Source: Unio delphinus (lineage: Eukaryota > Mollusca > Bivalvia > Unionida > Unionidae). From it: a stretch of 64,000 bases of DNA. Below, in pieces: positions 30,267 to 38,331 of this stretch. The position numbers and the translations under genes were made by a program. The notes under the pieces are model-generated. The model was not told where the DNA came from. It did no database searches and saw nothing but the letters and a program-made list of their open reading frames with translations. The stretch's first letter is position 1, and each line of letters begins with the position of its first letter. The stretch covers positions 1,895,501 through 1,959,500 of the forward strand of contig JAQISU010000171.1 in the NCBI GenBank assembly GCA_029339505.1, read 5' to 3'.

Positions 30267-31319
30267 TCAATCGCTTACATCCATAAGATTTTCATCGTTG
30301 TGATTTTCAACTAATTCAGCAATAAGTTCTCGATATACATTAATGTCCATGATACCACCAGCAAATAATCGTCTACAGATATCAGCGGCCTCGTTAATTA
30401 TCTCGACGGAGTTATTTCCGGCTCGTTTCCCTCCGATGAGAACCTCTAACCGTGATATATCACTGAGAATATTACCAGGACATGTCACGGTAGAGTCAAA
30501 TACATCCTTTGGATTTTTAATCGAATATCCCTTTCCGCTTGTTTCCTCAGTTGTACCAGTTGCGCCCTGACTATCATCAAGTAATTGCCTTTGTCGGCCT
30601 CGACTTTGTTTTTCTCGTTCTTGTTGTTTTTGTATACCATAACTATCAACTCCTACTTTAAAAGATCTATACTCAATTGTATCCTTTTTCAAATTACCAA
30701 TAATCCCCTTATTCGTTTTATACAACCAATTAACCCATTCATCTCGGCTTATTCTACTGTTTTTATACTCGTCTTTTAAAAAATCCTTTCTAGAATCAAA
30801 GCTTTTGGCGGCGAAATCACCAAAAGTCGTATAATCCTGGTGTTTCTCCAATTGAGGTCGTTTGATTTCCTTTATAGCTCCTTCGGTGAGTTTGTCTATA
30901 AAGGAAACACCTCTTGGGGTGACGACATCAACAGGTTGTGGTTCAGGTGTGGAATCATCAATATCAGCTAATCGTTCATACTCACGCTGAGTTTTTATAT
31001 CACTGGATAACTGTTGTATCCCTGCGCGTGTTTGTCCGGTCTCTGCTGCTATCTTTTCAAGCACACCAAGAACAGGCACTTCTCGTCGCTTGCCTTCCTT
31101 AGGAATATCTCCGTATATTGCTCGTTCAGTTGCTGTTTTCACATCGCTGGTCGCCTTAGTTACCGGGGCGAACAGTTGTTCACTTGACACAGAAAAGTCA
31201 GTCTGCGCTTGTTGTCGTTGTTGAAGTTTCTCGCGAACTCTGTCTCGAACCGGTATAAACTTTTTAATTGCTGCTAGCCGCTCTCGGGCTAATCTAGTTG
31301 TAAGCGATTCACCAACCAT
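30267..31319 (-). CDS. Conserved element protein, 350 aa, function unknown
   Basis: Homologue of 11406-12461. The N-terminal MVGESLTTRLARERLAAIKK and C-terminal LSDISRLEVLIGGKRAGNNS blocks are strongly conserved, and the linker around residues 120-135 is shorter than in element 1. Mostly helical by composition. No recognisable catalytic motif. Placement in the virion block suggests an assembly role, unproven. Confidence 0.6.
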   Translation of the reverse strand: MVGESLTTRLARERLAAIKKFIPVRDRVREKLQQRQQAQTDFSVSSEQLFAPVTKATSDVKTATERAIYGDIPKEGKRREVPVLGVLEKIAAETGQTRAGIQQLSSDIKTQREYERLADIDDSTPEPQPVDVVTPRGVSFIDKLTEGAIKEIKRPQLEKHQDYTTFGDFAAKSFDSRKDFLKDEYKNSRISRDEWVNWLYKTNKGIIGNLKKDTIEYRSFKVGVDSYGIQKQQEREKQSRGRQRQLLDDSQGATGTTEETSGKGYSIKNPKDVFDSTVTCPGNILSDISRLEVLIGGKRAGNNSVEIINEAADICRRLFAGGIMDINVYRELIAELVENHNDENLMDVSD

Positions 31320-31412
31320 ATATTGTTTGTGAACTAAATTTTCAAATGTGAAATCCGGAGGGTTTCCATCATAATTAAAAGCTTAGTTATTAAATAACTT
31401 AGTTATTAAATA

Positions 31413-31691
31413 ATGTACCATCAAGCTAACGTATTCATCTTCGACAGGGTTAAACTGTACGACGCTATTCGCGAGTGTTTCAGAAATAACATCGCTGGGG
31501 ATTTCAGAATTGTAATATCTGAGAATGGCGATGAACGATTTGTGTTAACGACGCGGCAACAAGAACAATTACGTGAAAATGGAGGCGTCGCGGTGATTAC
31601 TTGCTACTACGACCAGATCATCCATTATGCACATAACTGCATGAGCAAGTCCAAACTGATGAGTATCCTTTCAGGAGAAAATCCTATGTAA
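31413..31691 (+). CDS. Element 2-specific small protein, 92 aa
   Basis: A rightward frame in the 460-bp gap between two leftward genes, starting MYHQANVFIFDRVKLYDAI and ending SKLMSILSGENPM. It has mixed hydrophobic and charged composition with normal-looking codon use and two cysteines. There is no counterpart in element 1 at this position. I do not recognise it. It runs against the surrounding gene direction, which fits an early or accessory gene. It could also be a chance frame, although 92 codons in DNA this AT-rich is more than expected. Confidence 0.45.
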   Translation: MYHQANVFIFDRVKLYDAIRECFRNNIAGDFRIVISENGDERFVLTTRQQEQLRENGGVAVITCYYDQIIHYAHNCMSKSKLMSILSGENPM

Positions 31692-31780
31692 CAAGTGTTA
31701 CAAAAAACGCTAAAAAAAATAAATAAATTATTTAAATTATTTACGAAAGCCTATATTATTTTTTAGTAACACTCACGTGG

Positions 31781-32137
31781 TTAAGATACGGGTCGCTCCT
31801 CTTTTAACATTTTTCTAAGATCACGAACTTTAGAACCAATTTCAGCTCGTTTTTGATATTCTTGGCCAAGCTTTTGACGTATTGCTTCAACGGTGCTAAA
31901 TAGCGTTATAAATAAATTAATGTCGTTACCGTACAAACAACCATTAATGGATTTTTGAATTCCTTTCACGAGCCTGTACATCCTAGGTAAAACATAACGA
32001 CCCCTACTAGACAGATATTCAATATCTTTATATTCCGAGGTAATCTTGTCAACGTCGAGACTTTCAGATAATAATACCCCTTTATTATTTAAATTTGAGA
32101 TTTCAGCAATTATAGCATTTACATCATTGATATCCAT
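31781..32137 (-). CDS. Small helical conserved protein, 118 aa
   Basis: Homologue of 12772-13113. It keeps the RYVLPRMYRLVKGIQKSI core and the C-terminal AIRQKLGQEYQKRAEIGSK helix. Overall it is more diverged than most gene pairs here. Function unknown; also kept in element 3. Confidence 0.55.
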   Translation of the reverse strand: MDINDVNAIIAEISNLNNKGVLLSESLDVDKITSEYKDIEYLSSRGRYVLPRMYRLVKGIQKSINGCLYGNDINLFITLFSTVEAIRQKLGQEYQKRAEIGSKVRDLRKMLKEERPVS

Positions 32138-33562
32138 TATTTATATTTTTATATAAATAAATTTATTTATAAATATAGTATACTGTATCTCTAATTAATA
32201 AAAAAAAACATATATGACAACACATCTTTGGAACTCCTTGGGTGCCTTCGCATCCAAGTAAGCCCAAGGGGGACCCGAAACATACATCTCCGGAAGGGAG
32301 GCCTAAGGTGGCAAACGCCATCTTAGACCGCCCAGAAGATATGCTTGGGGGGGACGTCACAACATGGACGGCACAATGCCATATATTTCCGCTCGAGTGT
32401 TGCGGCAAATTTTAGGCATAACATATACTTAATTAACTTAATTAAGGATGGATTATAATTCAATGGAACGATGATGGTATGATGTGGGCGTGGTAAACCA
32501 AACCAACATGGCAACCCATGAAATCTCATTCATGGTTGCATGAGTTGGAAAAAAACACCAACCCACGCTACCGAGAATGCGATAGCATGGGTTGCCATGT
32601 TGGTTTGGCTGAGGGGGACCGCCCCACCCCCCCAATTAATAGAAAAAAACATCTTCCGTTTCGCCATCAAATAATGTATCTGCTATGGGGACCGAACACG
32701 TAGTAGTTGATAGCTATGTTTACAAGACAAACACGATACCATTACACCACGGACTAGTCATACAGAATAGAGATTTTTTAATATATATATATATATATCT
32801 GATATACTTAACAATAAGAGATTTTTAAAATAGACAATTTTACTGTATCCATCGTATTTAGGAATATAAAATACTAAGTACACAAAAAAAAAATTAATTT
32901 AACTGTTTGTAAATATCAATCACGCATGCCTGCGTCAGTGAAATACCGATCATACAGGGTGGGAAACAGAAGTGTGTACTGAAGGTCACATGAATACCGA
33001 TCAATATAGAGGAGAGGGAAGACATGTATACTTAACAATAAGAGATTTTTAAAATAGACAATTTTATGCTGCAACAATGAGAAATATTTTAAACAAAATA
33101 ATACAGTTGTTTAATAAAACAGCGTTTTATATACTCTGTTATAATTCTCTAGATAAAATACATTCACATACAAGGAATTTTAACCACGCCCACATACTTC
33201 AATGAATAGGAAACACTCGCGTTCCGGCTGAGCGAACATAGGTAATGCGTGGATTATAAAGAACGTCTGTACTGAAAAGAACGAGTTAGCTGTCTGCTTT
33301 ACTGCTAGTCCACCCACCCCACACATGAGATATGTAGATAAATAAAACTAATAATGCAGTTTTAGCCCACAAGTGACAATAAAAAGTTTTATTCTCTATC
33401 GAAAACTCATGCATTATATCTCCATTACAGTCACGTGGGCGCGCCTAGTCAAGTACAGGTAATATAGCAGGCGACAAATTCCTTTGACGTCATAATACAA
33501 GGGAACTTAGTAGGTAGGGTGTGAATTGTAGTGCGGATTTATCCATAAAGGATTTATCTCCC
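32138..33562. other. Non-coding insertion of about 1.4 kb in element 2
   Basis: Element 1 has only 59 bp here. The stretch holds a tRNA-like SINE candidate (about 32498-32760), a (TA)n run near 32780-32798, and a 33-bp direct repeat, ACTTAACAATAAGAGATTTT plus 13 more bases, at about 32808 and 33029. I see no gene. It looks like one or more host transposons that landed in the element. Confidence 0.65.
32498..32760 (-). mobile_element. Candidate tRNA-derived SINE
   Basis: On the minus strand an A box TGGTGTAATGG (32739-32749) and a B box-like GTTCGGTCCCC (32687-32697) are spaced as in a tRNA, with a TGTTT/AAACA anticodon stem between them. The downstream body (AGCAGATACA, GGCGAAACGGAAG, TTTTTTTCTATTAATTGGGG) resembles that at 56450-56570 in element 3. 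A perfect 21-bp inverted repeat (32498-32518 and 32588-32608) lies in the body. Confidence 0.5.
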
Positions 33563-34063
33563 TTAAATAGTTTCAGTGTATACGAACTTTATTTTATGAC
33601 CATTTTTTTTAGACAGAGATGTTTTAATGATTTTTTCAGCAACAAATCGAATTGAAGTACTACAAATATCGAAATATTTTCCAGCCGCATTTATCGACTG
33701 AAAGCTTCTCTCTTCATTATTTTCTAAATCAAACGATTTCACACCCTTGGAATGTTTCGCGTGCTTACCAGCGTTGCTTTTTAAAAGGTTATCGCGCTGC
33801 GAGACGGCTTGAAGATTCCCAAGACAATTATCAGTCTTCACGCCATTTATGTGATCAATCACAAGACCGTCTTCGATTAATCCGTAAAATGCTTCATAGA
33901 TGGCTCTGTGACAGAGATACTTCTTCCTCCCAGCTGAAAACATCAAATAGCCCATATTATTCAGATACCCAACAGGTTCTTTGAGTCTGCGGTGCCTGAC
34001 AACACCATCACTAGAGGCTTCGTAATTAGCAAGCACTGGGTGAGGTCTGAAATCTTGGCTCAT
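33563..34063 (-). CDS. HNH endonuclease, homing-type
   Basis: A 166-aa homologue of 13173-13667. It has a NUMOD4-like N-terminus (HPVLANYEASSDGVVRHRR), HNH core (VIDHINGVKTDNCLGNLQ) and NUMOD1-like C-terminus (SFQSINAAGKYFDICSTSIR). The core His, Asn and His positions are kept. Intact and adjacent to the zinc-protein gene as in element 1, so this is a stable resident of the family, not a one-off invader. Confidence 0.8.
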   Translation of the reverse strand: MSQDFRPHPVLANYEASSDGVVRHRRLKEPVGYLNNMGYLMFSAGRKKYLCHRAIYEAFYGLIEDGLVIDHINGVKTDNCLGNLQAVSQRDNLLKSNAGKHAKHSKGVKSFDLENNEERSFQSINAAGKYFDICSTSIRFVAEKIIKTSLSKKNGHKIKFVYTETI

Positions 34064-34076
34064 TTGTATAATAATA

Positions 34077-34403
34077 CTACTTGTCTAATTTATTATCTGC
34101 TTTAATTATAAATCTCTGGATATAATCTTGAGGGGTTTTTATTACTTTGTCCTTGATTTTATCAAGGATGACGGAGTCAATGATTCGTTTGTCATAGTAG
34201 CGTTTTAGTTCCCTGTATCGTTTACCCCCACAAGCAAGGCATAATTGCGATTTTCCTCTAACACCCACCCCACATTGGAGGCATGGGAGAGGGCCTTTTG
34301 AACCGTTTCTCACGCTTTGCATATGATACCCACAGAATTCACTTCTGCATGATTTGTTACACGGGGTTGTAGATCCAATCATTAGCCACTTGCAGTGATT
34401 CAT
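34077..34403 (-). CDS. Zinc-binding protein next to the replicase
   Basis: A 108-aa homologue of 13682-14086 with the same cysteine pairs (TPCNKSC, SEFCGYH, LPCLQCGVG, QLCLACGGK) and the RYRELKRYYDKR helix. It lacks the triplicated ADKVSILD unit of element 1; that place instead has a perfect TCCTTGAT-TTT-ATCAAGGA palindrome (near 34150). It is head to head with the replicase, 42 bp between starts. Confidence 0.7.
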   Translation of the reverse strand: MNHCKWLMIGSTTPCNKSCRSEFCGYHMQSVRNGSKGPLPCLQCGVGVRGKSQLCLACGGKRYRELKRYYDKRIIDSVILDKIKDKVIKTPQDYIQRFIIKADNKLDK

Positions 34404-34445
34404 TATACTATATTTTTCTATTTAAATACTTGTTTTAATTATAAC
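34404..34445. promoter_or_regulatory. Bidirectional promoter region, zinc gene/replicase
   Basis: Same 42-bp length and same ATTTAAAT and CTTGTTTTAATTATA motifs as 14087-14128. Confidence 0.55.
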
Positions 34446-37400
34446 ATGGAGGAGTTCAAGAGATTATCGAAAATTAAGCCCTGGAAAAATACTAAATTCA
34501 ATCTTGATAGGGAGTTCCAAAGATTATCGAAAATCAAACCTTGGAAAAATACTAAATTCAATCTTGATAGGGAGTTCCAAAGATTATCGAAAATCAAACC
34601 TTGGAAAAATACTAAATTCAATCTTGATAGGGAGTTCCAAAGATTATCGAAAATTAAGCCTTGGAGAAATACTAAATTCAATCTCGATAGAGTCTCTGAT
34701 ACACCAAAACGTTTAATCGGTGATAGAACTATACTCGGTAAAATCAGGGAGTGTTTTAATGAATTCTACCGAGACGGTGCAGCATACTGTTGGTCGACAT
34801 TTCGAATTATTGATGAAGATGTCAATGTACCCATCATCGATGCTACTATGAACGATAAAAGAGCAGCTGAGATAATTTCACACCTTGGTGAAATTGCAAA
34901 GCAATTTCCATCCAAAGGGGAAATTCAAAGATGGAAATCCAAAGGTGGAAATCCAAAGGATTTCAAGCAAAGCAATTCCCAACAAAGCAATTCCAATCAG
35001 AAGTATTTTTTCAGAATAAAATTCATTATCGAAGTCGAAGGCAAATGGATTATTAAGGATAAATTTGAACCAATCCTCAAGAATAAAAAAGCTGTCATTG
35101 TGAGTAGAGATTCCAAACCAGGGATTCTAACCGGCATTGATAAACCATACTACGAAAGATCTTATCCCGTAACAGCAATGGTTTATGGGATATATCCGTT
35201 AAATGATAAACCCGATATTGCAAAACTAGCTCCTATGAAATATTCACCGTTGACTTCGTCAAGGCTCAATTGTGTAGCAACACGGGTAATGGAACACTTC
35301 ACAAATGCATCCCGAGGAAATAAACTAACTGATCTGCGACGTAGGAAAATAACCGAATGGGAACTGACAGTGAAACAGCACGGTGCAAAGATTTCTGATA
35401 TAGCTAAATTAGAGACATTATTAAAATTCCCAATATCAGTAACGACAATAACCGGGGAAGTATTACACGAACCGAAATATAGATTACAAGGAGCGCCAAT
35501 ACAAATTATTGATCATAACGAACACGCGTGGACACCTGCGGTAACAATATTTCCACGAGAACGAATCGTGAGATATATCCCCCCGGAATTTTCCGGGGAA
35601 TTTTCCGGGGATGTTTTCTATGAAGAGAAATTATTTGATGCTATTCATGCGTTGTGTAAAGATGATCCTGTGTCAGTGTGGTTACTTAGTAGTGCTGGTT
35701 CCGAATCAGGATTTGATCAATTTGTAAGACCAAATGGTGAATTATATCGCGTTGAAGAATTAGATAACAGAATGAGAAAAATCGCTAATGATTTTTCACC
35801 AGAGAGTTTCCATGAAAAACTACTCACGGATAGTTTTACTATTTCTTCAGTGGTAGCTCACTTCGCAAGAGAAAAAAACTCCTGGCGTCCAACACGAAGT
35901 GATTTTCTCGAGGACGTTAAATTGAGTTGCATCGATTTTGGTCATGGAGGACTGTGGAATACAAAATACCATCGTGACGGTATGATTTCAATTGATATAT
36001 CCGCGTGTTATCCTGGAAGTTTTCTCGGGTATGGGGAATGCGCTGAATACTTCAAACGATTTGGACACCCCACGCATGAAATGACTCGTGTTGCGATTAA
36101 TGGACCATTGCCTGATTTTGATTTAACCGGATTCGCTCGTGTGATATCATTTGAACTCGCTACAGGGTTACATCCGTGTAGTTATGTTTGGCTTGGTAGA
36201 CACCTATCTGAAAAACACTGGATGCCAATAGTGCTATTGAGATATATGATTGATTGTGGCATGCTGATATCGTTGATTGTTTCCGAAGCTATTATATGCT
36301 ATCGAGCTCAGAAAGAAGTTTGGCTACCACAACCCGATCTAGATCGTATAATCAGCGAACTACGAAAACAGTGTCCAGATGGAAATTCTTCGAATTTCAG
36401 TGAAGAAGAAATCATAAATTGGTCTAAGAAGTTATTTGAAAGTAAAAAAGAACAAGCAAAGGATTTTGGACGAAAAATAATCGGTAAATTTACCCAGGGT
36501 GGAAGATACGACAATGCAAAATTTTCCTCGCGGTTGATCATAGACGTCGCTGAATACGATTTTCTTGTAACGGATTTAACGAAACAGGGAAAACTTGTAT
36601 CCCGTAAGGATGCTTTTCTATCCAATGGTGAGAAATTGGGTACGGTTGTTACCTACTGTGATGGATATAATTCCCAGTACACACATTTGAGAAGTTCTAT
36701 GCTAGCTTATGCTTCTATCAATTTATTTTCGATGATAAATAGATTTCCTAATACCGCGGTTAGAGTAGCCACTGATTCGATGTATATACACAATAAGTAC
36801 AAATCAGCTGTAGCGGCATTCACAGATCCGGAGGAAGCGTGGGGGCGTTGGCGATTTAAAAAGGAGATGCTACATGAGTATTGTGAATCCGCAGACGTTG
36901 CCATGGATGAAAAGTACTTAAAATGTGATGAGATTCAATCAGAATTTTCTAATGCACCACCGGTATCTGATCCAATATGTAGATACAAGACAGTTTATTT
37001 AAACGGTTGTGGTGGGTCAGGAAAGACAACTCGTGCAATTGAATTATATCGTGGTGGTGGAAATACTTGTATTTCTACTAACATGATTGTGTTAACACCG
37101 ACTCACAGACTCGCCAGAGAGATGATACAGCGAGGGGTAAATGCCTGTACTTATCATAGTTTTTTTCGATGGAAAGGTGACAAATGGACTCCTGAGCGTA
37201 TGGGTGATAAATTCATTCCTGAAATCATAATTTGGGATGAAATATGCACAGTGTCATTAGATGTATTAAAAACATTTCTTGAGTGGTTGTTAAACAAAAA
37301 CACAAAAGTCGTCATGTGCGGTGATCACGGCCAACCACCACCATTTGTCGGTGGATCTCCACATGAATGGCTAAAGGGTTCTGTAGACTATTATGAAGAA

Positions 37401-38120
37401 ATTAATACCGACCATAGATCACTTGATGAACAATTACGCGAGTTCAAAGCACTGCTTAGATTACAACCGGATAAAATCCAATGCGAAATAGCGCGTGAAA
37501 TAATTTCAGAAACTCCTATGAATGATTTCTGGGAAACGTGGAGACCAAATGATTTGATAGTAGCAAGTAGAAAAATAGTCAGAGACACACTTCAGATGAA
37601 GTTATTTGAATTGCATAAAGAAAAATTTGCAACGCTTCCAGTACCGTTGTGTTATAGGCCTTCGGATACACGAAAGCAGAATATAGAAGTTGATATTCCA
37701 AGCCTGACAAAGTCAGGAAGTGAAAAGCAGATTCTCGTGTTAAATGATATTGTGCTGGTTGATATCAATGTCGTTGAAGATGCATTGCGTGCTAATAAAT
37801 CCCCATGGACGCTAGGATACGCAGCAACAATACACTCTTCACAGGGATTGACTATATCGGATACAATTGTTTGGATGGTAGATAATCGCATCGAATGGTC
37901 GAATTTAGTCTATCTCGCAGTATCCAGAGTACGAAGAATAAATCAGCTTCGAAGAATTGTCGTCATGACAGAGTCAGGTGGCGATGATGAAATCATTGGT
38001 GATGATAATGACACAACAATAAGTGATATTGATGTTAGCATCATTAATAAAAAAACTCTCCGGTTACAAACAACAGGACAAAAAAAAAACAACGAGAATT
38101 TGATATTGATGCTAAATTAA
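34446..38120 (+). CDS. Replicase: family B DNA polymerase-SF1 helicase fusion, intact
   Basis: A 1224-aa protein from ATG 34446 (MEEFKRL). Residues ~1-83 are four 20-residue repeats (FNLDREFQRLSKIKPWKNTK type). The polymerase palm follows: motif A DISACYPGSF (Asp517), motif B GRKIIGKFTQGG (~675), motif C ATDSMYI (Asp777). Then the helicase: Walker A NGCGGSGKTT (853-862), Walker B IIIWDEI (Asp931-Glu932), motif III GDHGQPPP (959), and motif VI YLAVSRVRRI (~1156). I see no exonuclease motifs. It probably copies the element. The frame ends at 38120, but A AAA AAC at 38084-38090 is in register for a -1 slip into a downstream HNH domain. At least six palindromic in-frame insertions relative to element 1 lie in this gene. 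Confidence 0.9.
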   Translation: MEEFKRLSKIKPWKNTKFNLDREFQRLSKIKPWKNTKFNLDREFQRLSKIKPWKNTKFNLDREFQRLSKIKPWRNTKFNLDRVSDTPKRLIGDRTILGKIRECFNEFYRDGAAYCWSTFRIIDEDVNVPIIDATMNDKRAAEIISHLGEIAKQFPSKGEIQRWKSKGGNPKDFKQSNSQQSNSNQKYFFRIKFIIEVEGKWIIKDKFEPILKNKKAVIVSRDSKPGILTGIDKPYYERSYPVTAMVYGIYPLNDKPDIAKLAPMKYSPLTSSRLNCVATRVMEHFTNASRGNKLTDLRRRKITEWELTVKQHGAKISDIAKLETLLKFPISVTTITGEVLHEPKYRLQGAPIQIIDHNEHAWTPAVTIFPRERIVRYIPPEFSGEFSGDVFYEEKLFDAIHALCKDDPVSVWLLSSAGSESGFDQFVRPNGELYRVEELDNRMRKIANDFSPESFHEKLLTDSFTISSVVAHFAREKNSWRPTRSDFLEDVKLSCIDFGHGGLWNTKYHRDGMISIDISACYPGSFLGYGECAEYFKRFGHPTHEMTRVAINGPLPDFDLTGFARVISFELATGLHPCSYVWLGRHLSEKHWMPIVLLRYMIDCGMLISLIVSEAIICYRAQKEVWLPQPDLDRIISELRKQCPDGNSSNFSEEEIINWSKKLFESKKEQAKDFGRKIIGKFTQGGRYDNAKFSSRLIIDVAEYDFLVTDLTKQGKLVSRKDAFLSNGEKLGTVVTYCDGYNSQYTHLRSSMLAYASINLFSMINRFPNTAVRVATDSMYIHNKYKSAVAAFTDPEEAWGRWRFKKEMLHEYCESADVAMDEKYLKCDEIQSEFSNAPPVSDPICRYKTVYLNGCGGSGKTTRAIELYRGGGNTCISTNMIVLTPTHRLAREMIQRGVNACTYHSFFRWKGDKWTPERMGDKFIPEIIIWDEICTVSLDVLKTFLEWLLNKNTKVVMCGDHGQPPPFVGGSPHEWLKGSVDYYEEINTDHRSLDEQLREFKALLRLQPDKIQCEIAREIISETPMNDFWETWRPNDLIVASRKIVRDTLQMKLFELHKEKFATLPVPLCYRPSDTRKQNIEVDIPSLTKSGSEKQILVLNDIVLVDINVVEDALRANKSPWTLGYAATIHSSQGLTISDTIVWMVDNRIEWSNLVYLAVSRVRRINQLRRIVVMTESGGDDEIIGDDNDTTISDIDVSIINKKTLRLQTTGQKKNNENLILMLN
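34458..34697 (+). repeat. 60-bp tandem repeat coding the replicase N-terminus
   Basis: Four copies of a 60-bp unit encode a 20-residue repeat. Element 1 has a different repeat architecture (about 81-bp and shorter units) at the same place. Confidence 0.9.
34890..34908. repeat. Palindrome GAAATTGC-AAA-GCAATTTC in the replicase gene
   Basis: Perfect 8-bp arms and an AAA loop, in a ~100-nt in-frame stretch absent from element 1. A near-identical copy lies at 23759. Confidence 0.85.
34948..34964. repeat. Palindrome GAAATCC-AAA-GGATTTC in the replicase gene
   Basis: Perfect 7-bp arms. Same extra stretch as the preceding palindrome. Confidence 0.85.
35581..35598. repeat. Palindrome CCCCGGAA-TT-TTCCGGGG in the replicase gene
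   Basis: A perfect palindrome, partly repeated to 35610. It adds four codons relative to element 1. Confidence 0.8.
36382..36398. repeat. Palindrome GAAATTC-TTC-GAATTTC in the replicase gene
   Basis: Perfect 7-bp arms and a TTC loop. It adds five codons relative to element 1, in the polymerase part. Confidence 0.85.
37060..37075. repeat. Palindrome GAAATAC-TT-GTATTTC in the replicase gene
   Basis: Perfect 7-bp arms. It adds seven codons just after the helicase Walker A motif. Confidence 0.85.
37703..37717. repeat. Palindrome CCTGAC-AAA-GTCAGG in the replicase gene
   Basis: Perfect 6-bp arms. It adds four codons relative to element 1. Further small palindromes (TGAC-AGA-GTCA at 37966 and ATGAT-GAA-ATCAT at 37984) lie in another in-frame extra stretch. 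Confidence 0.85.
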
Positions 38121-38331
38121 TAATCACTTTGAAAAAACAACAGAATAATCACTGCGCGAGTTGCAATTGTATAATGCGTTGACAGTATTCGGATAAGGAT
38201 CTTCGCCAATTCACCGTAGACAGAAAAAATAACAATCTCGGTCATGTCAGAAATAATGTGATGTTGACTTGTCTTGAGTGCAATAGACGCCGGGGTGAAA
38301 GCACAATGCCTCTGGCATCGGGTGCTAATTA
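38090..38331 (+). pseudogene. C-terminal HNH domain of the replicase, with a stop
   Basis: Entered by a -1 slip from the helicase frame at the A10 run. It shows CASCNC, FTVDRKNNNLGHVRNNV and LTCLECNRRRG, a complete HNH zinc core except that TGG (Trp, element 1) is TGA at 38180-38182. The domain is therefore dead in this copy. Its end overlaps the integrase stop on the other strand. Confidence 0.7.

Noticed and set aside
32680..32760. Functional tRNA gene (CTT-like anticodon loop)
   Set aside because: Acceptor arms do not pair and the T loop is degenerate; better explained as the head of a SINE.
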